DNA of 64,000 bases from Aphelocoma coerulescens (lineage: Eukaryota; Chordata; Aves; Passeriformes; Corvidae): contig NC_091018.1 of assembly GCF_041296385.1 (NCBI RefSeq), positions 2,425,501-2,489,500 on the forward strand, read 5' to 3'. Each line of letters opens with the position of its first letter. Position 1 is the stretch's first letter. The notes under the pieces are model-generated. The model made no database searches, had not been told where the DNA came from, and saw only the letters and a program-made list of their open reading frames with translations. Positions 24,173 through 34,066 of the stretch are shown here, piece by piece. The translations under genes and the position numbers were made by a program.

Positions 24173-26594
24173 CAGACCGGTGATCTCTGGTCTTTGGACA
24201 GTGCTCATGAAGTAACACTGAAGTTGTCATGGGCATTGTTTCAGAGTCTGAGATGCAAACCTGTTCAGATGTCACACAGAGGGAGGATAAAAACACCCAC
24301 TGACTGCCCAGGGGGCCTTGCTTTATGCATTTGTAATGTCAAAATAAGCTCTGCCTCATCTAGCCTGGCACATCATCCATTGAGGGAAGGGTTGGAAGTG
24401 ATCTGTGACTGCCTTGTGTTGAGCAAAAAGGAGTGGGATCCTGATTTACTCCTTCCTATGCTTATAAGCAACGAAAGCTGTGTATTGACCCTCATTAATC
24501 CTGATTGTGTGGTACCAATGCAGCTGCTAATGGCATTGCCCCTGCCATTCTCTGCAGCCCTACTTGCTTTGTTCCAGTCTTGTAGGAGGATGAAATACTC
24601 AAATATCTGTAAATACCAATTTTTTAAAAATATTTTGTAATGCAGTTCCTTCTTCGACTCACTGTATTCGTGTGGTGAAATGGCTGTACTTGGTGCACAG
24701 GGAACAGACATAAAAAGGGGAAGGTGACATCAAAAAAGAGGAGATTCTCTTGACTTTCTTGTGAAAAACCCCCAATCAAATAAAGGAACAGAACCCCCCA
24801 AAACTATCCCAGAATAATTGTGACAGTAAATTATTAAGATAATTTCATTATCTTCATTCATTACATCCCAAAAGTAAGGCAGTGAAAGCAGCAAAATCCA
24901 AACAATTTTAAAATGAAAATCAGAACGCTATTGTAAATAATGAGACTGTGAAGAGAAAAAATTGCTACAGAGGCAATAAACTCTGTTATTGTTTGTGCTG
25001 TAAGAGCTGCCTCTAATTTCTTGGGCTAACAAACAATCCCATCTAATTACAGAAACATTCTTCTTGATTAGGGTTGGCTGGTCCTTGCTTGCATCTCGCT
25101 GTATTTCATGAACAGAGGAGCTGGGAGTTCTTGATTGTGTGACAGCCTTGGACAACTGTTGCTACCAATTTGCATTTCAAAACCCACAAATCTGGAATGC
25201 AGTTCAGCAACCCCTATTTGTACCCTTTCAGGGCTTTAGATATCTCACTACACACCTGTGGGGAAAGCCTTGCATGGCACAAAGGACGAAGGGAAATTGT
25301 GGTGTTTCCCATGAAAGTACAACCAAAAACATCTCCTCTTTAACTGAAAGTCACTCAGAGAGGAGGTCTCAAAACAAGTGTTAGACTAGCGTGGAAGGAA
25401 CAAAGAGCTGCCTCTTTGTTGTGTTAAAAACTTCTTTTTTCCTTACATAAAATAACTAGATTGACAGTGGCTGAGATCTAAACTGTACTGTTGTGGTAAC
25501 ATAAACATTATATATCACATCCTAATGTGGTAGTTACTTGAGAAAAATAGGAAAAATATAATGATAAAGGAGTCTGTTATAACTTATCTTGATTTTTTTT
25601 TCTCATCTAGATGAGTTTTGCCATTAATTAAACCCCGAAGTCTAACGATTCAATTATACAAAATGATGCAGAAATGGTCTTGTTTATTGAATGAGCGTTT
25701 TTCTTCTTGCAAGGAATTTCAAGCCTGATCTAAGTCTGCTCATGTTTAAAGAGTAAGGAATTTTCAAATGATCAATGATGTTGTTTTGCATAGGAATACA
25801 AGGGTTTTTCTAAAGCTAGCCTTAAGTGGGACTTGTTAGAAACTTTCCAGCTAGAAGTATTTTTTCTTTGGGAAAGAAGGCACCATCATCCTTGGATGAA
25901 ATAACCTCAGGTCTTGCTCATGTTACTCGTGCTGCCTGTCATGGTAAGAGTAACCCCCTCATGGAAAAAGCACAGCATCAATACCTGGATTATTTTAGTT
26001 CAGCTCACAACTTCTAGTACAGGTTTAGGGACGTAACTGTGCCAGTTCCAGGATAAAAATGGGGTATGTCCCCTCTCATTGGAAATACTGTGAAAACTCC
26101 ATGCCTTTTGTGTTCTGAGTCAAGATGATGGATAACACCTTTTGTTCAAGTTAGAAACACAGCTGATAAAGAAGCATGGGTAAAAATCTCTCATGCTGCT
26201 GAAATGCTGCCTTCTGCAACACGCTGGTCTCCTGCTAGAGTCAGATTTTATATTTGTCAATAAGTTTTATTTAATGTAAGTGTACATGTACCTGCTGTTA
26301 GATTTATATGAAGAGAGGCACACATGCAATGTTTATTTTTATAAGTTGTATTTTCACTTACAGAGGTTATGTATTTATACCATTTTTGAGTCTACTATTC
26401 TGTGTGTGCCTCGATGAAACTACATCTTGTTACATGATCATATTTAAGGTCAGCTTTGTAGTCAGTCTAAGGACTTTCTTCCAACTTCTATAGTGAAGGA
26501 AATTCTGAGGGAAAGTTCTTTAACAAGTAACCATCAGTACTTGGCTTTGCCAGTGTCCCCTCAAGAACGAAAACAAATCACTTAATTGGGGTAT

Positions 26595-26805
26595 CCCAGT
26601 ACAGAATCCTAGAATCATTAAAGTTGGAAAAGACCTCCAAGATCATTGAGTCCAACTGTAGCTGGACCATATTTAAACTTCTCAGATTTGGGCAACTTCC
26701 AAAATTTCTTGCACAGTCACTGGGAAGATGTTTATATAAAAAAAACCCTAAAACACAGACACTAAACCCCCTCAGAACCACAAAAATTCCCACAATAAAC
26801 ATGAT
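26595..26805 (-). mobile_element. CR1 LINE 3' fragment, inverted
   Basis: The plus strand reads 'agaatcctagaatcattaaa' then 'gttggaaaagacctccaag' and 'atcattgagtccaac', which is the reverse complement of an avian CR1 3' terminus. Further in, 'cactaaaccccctcagaacc' resembles the 'cactaaacc...' part of some CR1 3' UTRs. This is a different subfamily from the 23.5 and 32.4 kb copies. The inner part is diverged, so the right edge is approximate. Confidence 0.85.
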
Positions 26806-28894
26806 CTAATTTGTCTGCTTAGGAGAAGCCAGACTCCTTGTGATGTAGCTGATCCAGCTTTCCCTCTGGAAATATTCACCCTCCACTGAGAATTTCAGGA
26901 GCCTGTATTTCTAAGTCAGATATTTTCTAGGTACCATTAAGGTTAAGAGTGTCTTTTCCATTTAATTTTATTTCTTCCTGATGATGTGATCATTTCTGTA
27001 GTTTTCTGTTTGTAACAAGCAGTGAATATTTACTGCAAAGGGGGATTTCGAGGCTGTGTATGGAAAATGTTGAAGTTATGAAGCCAGTAAAAATGTCCAG
27101 CTCAGAGGGAAATTTTCCTCTCTTCCTATCAATAAGAAGCACCTTAGAAACAGGGGAAAATATAAAATATAACAAGATAATGATGATGAGAAGGAGTGGG
27201 ATGAGTAAGACAGACCGAACTAGTAAAAAATTGTGGGTTTGGATATTTTGAGGTATTGATTTTCCAATACTGAGTAAGGGATGAGAGACATTCGCCAAGC
27301 TTGGGAGTGGGGTGGGACAGGACTGAGCTGGATCCGTGTCAGGGTGGGTGGAGTTCAGCTGATGTTCCAGAAATGAAAAGCAACTGCTCCCTGTAGAAGG
27401 GAAAACAGGTGCTGGCACACAGGAAGAATGAATAAAACACAGCCCAAGTAAGTGGGGTTTATGTCAGATTTGCTGCCCGTGCTGCAAGTGCACGTGCCAG
27501 GCAGGAAGCTGCTGCTCTGTGTGGGGATCAGAGGGAGGTTCTGCTGGGGGATGAAGAGCTCTGTTTAAAACAGGCTGGGCTGCAGCTCAGCCCTGGGTGT
27601 GTGATTGGATTGTCAAACAGGCAAAGCACAGGAAAATCAGTCTAGAGCAGGGAAGGCAGCTAATAAGGAGAGTTACACTCAAAAATGGAAATGGTTGCAG
27701 ACAAAGCAGAGAGGAGAATGGAACCCAAGGAGAGAGTCAACTGGAATCCTGTGGGGAAATATGGCAAAATAATGAACAGTGAAAAAGAGAATAAGGAAAA
27801 GGGGAAGAAAAATCACAGTACGACAAAAAGCTTAAGGAAAGAGAGGCACTGGAGCTACTGAAGACACTGCAGACTGTGACAAGATCCCGAGTCAGCCTGT
27901 GTCCTGAAAAACAGCCGTCACGTACAGTTTGAAATTTAGAAAACAAAAGGGGTTCCAATCTCCAGATAATTATGCATTAGAATACGAGTTATGAGAGAGT
28001 ACAGAACTTTACTAGATCTTTTAGGTGCAAAAGAATGCAATCTGAGTCAAATCCTTTCTCCCAGTTGGATTATGTTTCCTGAAAACAGATAGAAAATAAA
28101 TTATTCCTAATATGAATAGACTCAGTGCTGTACTAGATTAAATCAAAGGAATCCTCTTGATTCCACAGTTTGGGCATTGAGAAGGGCGCCTTTTTTTTCC
28201 TGAATTTGACTCAGAATGCAAAAATCTTAAAATTTCAACACCTTGGTGAAAACCTATTGGAAAGTTGCTGTGCCTTTATTATTTTTTTTCTCTCAAATTA
28301 AGTCACTTTAAAAAAAAGAAACAAGCACCTTTCAGTTAGTTCCTTTCTTTCCCTCGCAGTTTTCTGGTGGTTTTTCTTAGTGTTCTCAGAGTTTCCTCCT
28401 TGGAAAGGCTATGGGGAGTTTACTTTATTTGACATAATTATTTATGAGTAACTCAGTCTGCAAAACATATGCAAAAAGCCATCAGCAGTCTGTCATTTTG
28501 CATCTGGAGCAAAGTCCCTCACGATCCCCAAAGTATAAGCGTCCAAAGCCATCCTGCTGCAGTTTGATTGGCTTGCACTTCACTGAGGGTTGATGCATTA
28601 AACAACAGCAGAGAATCAGCCTGTCACTTGTTATGATATTCCTGCAAAACTTTTGGGAACTTCACTGGAGGCAATGGTACAGCACCAAAAATTTGGTGCC
28701 TGGGAGAGAAGAAGAGAATCAGCTGCTTGAACTTGAATCTCACTAGAAAACTTGTTATTGGCTCCCTCCTCTTTCCAGCTGCCCACGGAAACGCTCCTCA
28801 GATGTTCATCACACAGAATCAGGATCAGGATGCCCCTGACTTCTGGAATTCGCTCCAGCTTCCCCTGTGTGGGAGCAGGGAGAGCTGGCAGCAG

Positions 28895-29720
28895 TGACGT
28901 CACACGGACGCTGATCAATGATGTCACACACACGCTGATCCATGACGTCACACTGACGCTGATCAATGACGTCACACAGATGCTGACCAATGACGTCACA
29001 CAGACGCTGATCAATGACGTCACACACACGCTGATCAGTGACGTCACACACACGCTGATCCATGACGTCACACAGACGCTGATCCATGACGTCACACACA
29101 CGCCGATCAATGACGTCACACACACACTGATCAATGACGTCACACATACACTGATCCATGACGTCACACACACTGATCAATGACGTCACACAGACACTGA
29201 TCCATGACGTCACGCATACCCTGATCCATGACGTCACACACACTGATCAATGACGTCACACGGACGCTGATCCATGACGTCACACAGACGCTGATCAATG
29301 ACGTCACACAGACGCTGATCAATGACGTCACACACGCCGATCAATGACGTCACACACGCCGATCAATGACGTCACACACACTGATCAGTGACATCACACA
29401 CACACTGATCCATGACGTCACACACACACTGATCCATGACGTCACACTGACGCTGATCAATGACGTCACACACACGCTGATCAATGACGTCACACACGCC
29501 GATCAATGACGTCACACACACACTGATCAGTGACATCACACACACGCTGATCCATGATGTCACACACACGCTGATCAATGACGTCACACAGTCACTGATC
29601 CATGACGTCACACAGACGCTGATCCATGACGTCACACACACTGATCAATGACGTCACACAGACGCTGATCCATGACGTCACACACACACTGATCCATGAC
29701 GTCACACGGACGCCGATCCA
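28895..29720. repeat. CRE-bearing minisatellite, 35 units of 22/24 bp
   Basis: A tandem array whose unit is roughly TGACGTCA + CACACACGCTGATCAA. I located 35 units from 28895 (first TGACGTCA) to 29697 (last). Of the 34 unit-to-unit steps, 27 are 24 bases and 7 are 22 bases, summing exactly to the 802 bases spanned. TGACGTCA, the full palindromic cAMP response element bound by CREB/ATF proteins, is intact in 31 units. The other four are TGATGTCA (28919, 29555) or TGACATCA (29389, 29531), each a single C-to-T or G-to-A change at the central CpG. A second palindrome, TGATCA, or its variant TGATCC, precedes most CREs by two bases or less. The 22-base units lack one AC dinucleotide. Long open frames across the array on both strands come from the period being a multiple of three and are not genes. 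Confidence 0.97.
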
Positions 29721-29905
29721 CGCGAGCCCCGAGCGCGGCTGAAGCGCTGGCTGAGCCCCAGGCCCCGCTGGGCCGGGAGCGTTCGGAGCGCTGCGGTTCC
29801 AGGGGAGATGTGTGGCTGCCTCCTCACGCTGCGAAATCAGCCTCTGCCTTCTCAACAGGCCAGCGCCTGCCAGCAGCGCCGCACGGATTTGCAGCCTTCC
29901 GGTGT
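29721..29905. promoter_or_regulatory. Short CpG-rich segment beside CRE array
   Basis: I count about 19 CpGs in some 180 bases, including 'gagcgcggctgaagcg' and 'gggagcgttcggagcgctgc', inside otherwise CpG-poor DNA. Together with the CpG-rich array this makes about 1 kb of CpG-dense sequence. Such patches are often promoters in vertebrates. No TATA box, exon or coding frame that I trust follows, so any transcript would be an unknown, probably noncoding, RNA. Confidence 0.35.
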
Positions 29906-30402
29906 TCCCTAAGTTTTTGTACTGCTCCTCTGAAGATCACAAGGCTCACCAAGGGGGGCACTGTAACCGGGATGGACAGGCTATGTGTTAACTTAGTGCT
30001 TCTATTTCTAGTCTTGAACACAAGAAAAAATGGTGCTTGAGGTCACAGGGCTGGAGTCAGGTGGAATGCCAGTGTCTAGAGAAAGGGAAATATTTTGTTC
30101 CCTCAGTCATTTGAAAAAAAATCTAAAGAAAGTGCCTGCTGGCTAACGAATAATCTTTTCTGTTCAGTTTGAAATGACAGAAAAATGGGAAATAGCAGGT
30201 AACAAAGTGAAAGTTAGACTCTAAACAGTCCACCAAGTTCTTATTTTAATTACAGGTCTATGTTCTCATGAAAGCTATAGCAAAACGAGACAGCACAGAG
30301 ATCTCAAAGCTGTACCGATGGGGTTTGTCATTATCTGTGCCATGTATGGGTTGTAAGGTGCCTACTACAAAGAGGCTTTTATAATGTTTTATTTAAAATG
30401 AA

Positions 30403-30500
30403 GCATCATAGAATCTTGGAGTGCTTTGAAAGGGACCTTAAAGATCATTTAGTTTCAACTGCCTTTCCTATGCACTGCTCAAGTTCTTGTCCCACTAATT
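30403..30500 (-). mobile_element. CR1 LINE 3'-end scrap, inverted
   Basis: The plus strand reads 'catcatagaatcttggagtg' then 'aaagggaccttaaagatca' and 'tttagtttcaactgcc', the reverse complement of a CR1 3' terminus with several substitutions. Homology fades after about 100 bases. Confidence 0.85.
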
Positions 30501-31329
30501 TGAGTGTTTTAACAATTGGTGATTGTCACCACATTTTATGCAGCAGAGGAACTCAGGGAACAGCAGGAGAGAAGACTCTTAACTGGCTAAAAATACCTTG
30601 ACTTCTTCTTAGGTACCACTTGCTAAATATCGTGTCATATTTATAAAATTATTAGACATGTTTATAATTATTAGGCCTTCTTTCTAAAAGGACACCATAT
30701 TTGTTGTCTTTACTTTCATTTTTCTTTACTTTAGTCTTACATAAACTTCCAACTCACCCACAGGTGGGAAATGATGGTAATGCACATTAACTGGAGAGCT
30801 CTCTTACTGTCTTCAGCTGCACAGCAGTAACTGGTTACCATGCTGTGTTATCGGGGGTAAGATCTCTGAAAAGAGAAACAGGACGATTTTAACATCTTTG
30901 AAAATATTCCAAACTCTGAGGTTTTCTTTTAAAACAAATAAACATGGCAGTGCCAAACTGCTCTAAAAACATGCAGTCTTTTCTAATAGTCAGGTTTTAA
31001 CATTTTTTTTTAATTTTCAGAGATTGTTCCTGGTCCCATTTCGTTCTTGTCTTTCATCCTCCTCTGAGTTGCTATGTCCCTTGTTCTCAGTTTGCTCACT
31101 CTTGTTTTTACAAAATTTCTTTCTGAATATTTTCAGTATAAATCTGGCTTGAACAAACACTAGAAATGAAAATGTTCATTTTATTCCAGGGCAGATATTT
31201 TTCTCTGTTGGATGCTTTCATTTGACTTACCACCCCCTGAAGTTTTAATGTATTTTGAAAATTATTCTAATTCCACTCTTGAAAAAAAAAACAAAAAAGA
31301 AAAATAACAGAAAAAAAGAAATATTTTGC

Positions 31330-31800
31330 TGTGATTGACAGCAGAAACTTTGCAGTTCATTTCACAACTGCAGCTAATTAGTCAGTCATTACAGCGTGCT
31401 TCAGTTAGATGGCAGAACTTAGTGCTCTTTTCTGAGCTTCCCAGTCATAAGGGCAGGACAACAATGTCTCATTTGCCAAGGACTGCAAAACCAAAGCTTT
31501 CACTTTGGCGTGGTATTAAAAAAAACCCTGGACCTTTACAATAAGCTCCGTGTTTTAATGCTGGATCACCTCTGGAACTGCTATCAAGCTGTGCTTTGAC
31601 CACAGCAGGGAAGCATTTGATTAACTACCAACAAGAAAGAATGCGCTGAACAATGAGACATCAAAGACAGCAGCTTCCTGACAGCACTTATTGAACAGTG
31701 ATTAATGAATGACACAAATGAAGGATGTATCACCTCCAGTATATTTAAGAAGGCTAATAAGTATCACGAGGTGAAGTTCAAAAGAGTCATTAATTGATGA
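31330..31800. promoter_or_regulatory. Possible conserved noncoding element
   Basis: Non-repetitive block with words such as 'gctaattagtcagtcatta', 'tgattaatgaatgacac' and 'gtcattaattgatg', dense in TAAT homeodomain cores and paired inverted TAAT/ATTA. No coding frame stands out. Texture-based guess only. Confidence 0.18.
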
Positions 31801-32429
31801 AAATAAAGAGCAACAACTTTAAAATATGTTTAAAATTTCACATTTGGTCTGGCTTAAAGATCAGCTGTATAGGGTGACATAGCTAATACTCATACTGCAA
31901 CTTTCTTTTTTAATGGAAAGAGATGCTTGGATTAGTTTAATTGAGGGGAAAGATTTATGTTGATTTCAATAATAAGCATTGCAATTTGAAACTCTTTCAT
32001 GCTTTAATAATAAACAGTCCTTTTTTACTGCTCTTAGTTTTCATGGTAGCTAATTACTGTTGAATTTTCAATGGCAAAACTGAAGAATGTAAGGAAGAGC
32101 AGAAATATTACAAACATAAGTGATCTGAAATAAGGTGAGAGGTAACTGAGCATTATTAGCAGTTCAGAAATGGTTTTATGCCTTTGGTTTGCTGTCACTT
32201 AAAGCTAATGACTCAAATAACATATTTCATTGCAATTAGATGCAATGTTCAGACCACAGCTGGTCGTCTAGTTTGCTTATGCTCCTCTCAAGCACTGCAA
32301 AATCCCTTCCAGAATGGTTAAAGTGTGAATATGGCATCTTGATGAGGTCAGAAGCTCAAAATTGTGAGTAAAGTTTGTTGGTCCCTGTGCTGCTGCTTCC
32401 AGCCTGTGAACCTCCCTGCTCACAACATG

Positions 32430-32812
32430 CTGTCAGATGGAGAAGAGAGGGCTCCAAGGAGACCTCAGAACATCATCTGGAGCCTAAAGGGGCTCCAAGA
32501 GAGCTGGAGAGGGACTTTGAACAAAGGGATGGAGAGACAGGACAAGAGGGAATGGCTTCGAGTTGACAGAGGGCAGGGTTAGATGGGATATTGGGAAGAA
32601 ATCCTTCCCTGGGAGGCTGGGCAGGCCCTGGCACAGGATGATGCCCAGAGAAGCTGTGGCTGCCCCTGGATCCCTGGAAGTGTCCAAGACCAGGTTGGAT
32701 GGGGCTTGGAACAACTTGGTCTAGTGGAGGATGTTCCTGCCCATGGCAGGGGGTTGGAAAGAGATGATCTTTAAGGTCACTTCCAACTCAGGCCATTCTC
32801 TGATTCTGTGCT
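32430..32812 (+). mobile_element. CR1 LINE 3' fragment (best preserved copy)
   Basis: Blocks in order: 'ggagaagagagggctccaag', 'gagctggagagggactttg', 'gggcagggttagatgggat', 'attgggaagaaatccttcc', 'ggccctggcacaggatg', 'ccctggaagtgtccaagacc', 'aggttggatggggcttgg', 'ctgcccatggcagg', 'gatgatctttaaggtcac' and the terminal 'ttccaactcaggccattct' with 'tgattctgtg'. This is the 3' part of an avian CR1 retrotransposon, 5'-truncated, with a 7-base insertion-like change ('gatgatgcccag') in the middle. Frames across it are remnants, not a working reverse transcriptase. It is the same type as the 23.5 kb copy and less diverged. Confidence 0.95.
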
Positions 32813-33373
32813 CTGCCATAATAAAAACATGCTCCCTGAGTGGTTTCCTCCTTTGACTGCAAATTTTGTCATCTCCAACGAGCTGGAGGAAGCCAAGGCC
32901 AGCGCCAGAGAGCCTCACACACCAGAGTGCACCTGGAGGTATTCACTGCTCTGAACTGGGTACACAAGCTTCTTTTTCCAGGGAGGAAGAGCTGGAAATA
33001 CAGTGGGATCAAAGGCTGTGGAACAAGCAACAGCAAGAGGCACAGAGGTTCCTCTCAGTCCTCACCAGTTCCTTGGAGCTGAAGAAGCCACCCAGCTACA
33101 GCTGGAGTGAGGCACAAGCAGCACTGTTCTCACCAAAGGAGGCCACTGGAAACCCTCTGCTCGCCTTTGCTACAGCACAAAAAGGAGGGCAGTCACTGGG
33201 ATTAGAAGAGATCAGATGCAGCTCCCTCCTCTGCCTACAGGGATTGTTAAGTCTCTCAGAAGAGTCCTAATTAGTGTGCTATGAAGTATTCTATGGAAGA
33301 ATGCTCTTGGTTGCTCACGATGTTATTGCACTTGGCATTAAATAATTAAATCTTTGCTGGAGAAAAGATGCAA

Positions 33374-33404
33374 GGGAAAGGCAGGGGGATGGGGGTGGAG
33401 GGGG
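33374..33404 (+). other. Predicted G-quadruplex motif
   Basis: Four G runs (3, 5, 5 and 5 bases) are separated by loops of 7, 2 and 4 bases, which fits the canonical rule of four runs of at least three G with loops of 1-7 bases. Confidence 0.7.
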
Positions 33405-34036
33405 AGAGAGAGTGCACCAACACAACTTTTAAACAACATATGTGAGAAATTCAGACTTGTATTCTCATTCCTATAAATACAACCTCACTTCACACTACAT
33501 AGTCATTGAAGGAGGGAACATGTATCTCCCCATCCCTTCTATCAACTAGACATTTAAATTTGTTTTTAATTAAATGTTAGGGGGTTTTGGGGAGACTCAG
33601 AGGGCCTGTTGTTGTATGTGCTGATAGCACTTCTTTCCTGCAGGGAGGGTCAGACCCCTTCAGTGAGCAGAAATCCATTTGTGTCCCTGAGCAGCTGGAC
33701 TTGGAGATAAATCCTTTCAGCAAGGTTGCTGAGGAGTGCAAGGCATGCAGGAGGCACAGATTTATGTGTGTGATCTTGGTGCCTCTGAAGTGAAAGTTTA
33801 GCATGTGATAAGGCAGACGTATGGCTGGAGTGTTTAATTTGGTCAAGGAGCTGTAACACAAGTTTGTGTGAGTGCCCCTCAGTCTCTGCTATGAGGTCAC
33901 TGTGTTGTTTTATTATTTTGGGACATGACAACAGATGGAAAAGGGCTTCTCTGCTTAATGTCAGTTATGTTTGTGACTGAATAGCCTATAGAGTTCTACT
34001 GATACAGCTGCTAAAACCATTAAACTCTACAGCTCA

Positions 34037-34066
34037 GGGGGCAGGGGAGGGGCTCTGCTGGGAGGG
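34037..34066 (+). other. Predicted G-quadruplex motif
   Basis: G runs of 5, 4, 4, 3 and 3 bases with loops of 2, 1, 7 and 1 bases. This meets the canonical G-quadruplex rule on the same strand as the motif about 660 bases upstream. Confidence 0.7.

Larger units (their letters stand above)
23824..28894. other. Unique noncoding DNA around a CR1 fragment
   Basis: A 14-base direct repeat ('ccatccctgtatgt' twice) sits at 24145-24172. Apart from the CR1 fragment at 26595-26805, no element is recognised. The 161-codon frame at 24155-24640 and the 142-codon minus frame at 26990-27418 have no recognisable domain. Confidence 0.6.
29906..32429. other. Unique AT-rich noncoding DNA
   Basis: Apart from the CR1 scrap at 30403-30500, no repeat element or gene is seen. 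A-rich low-complexity sequence lies at 31281-31322. The part 31330-31800 is denser in homeodomain-like words and is listed separately. Confidence 0.55.

Noticed and set aside
24155..24640. A 161-codon plus-strand frame
   Set aside because: Overlapped by an open minus-strand frame, begins in a 14-base duplication and has no recognisable motif.
28895..29720. CRISPR-like array
   Set aside because: There are no unique spacers between repeats; the units are contiguous tandem repeats in a vertebrate-type genome.
28631..29855. Open frames of 87-180 codons on both strands across the minisatellite
   Set aside because: They follow from a stop-free 24-base repeat (a multiple of three) and give 8-residue repeats in several frames at once. 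The 22-base units break frame continuity, and there is no sign of a gene.
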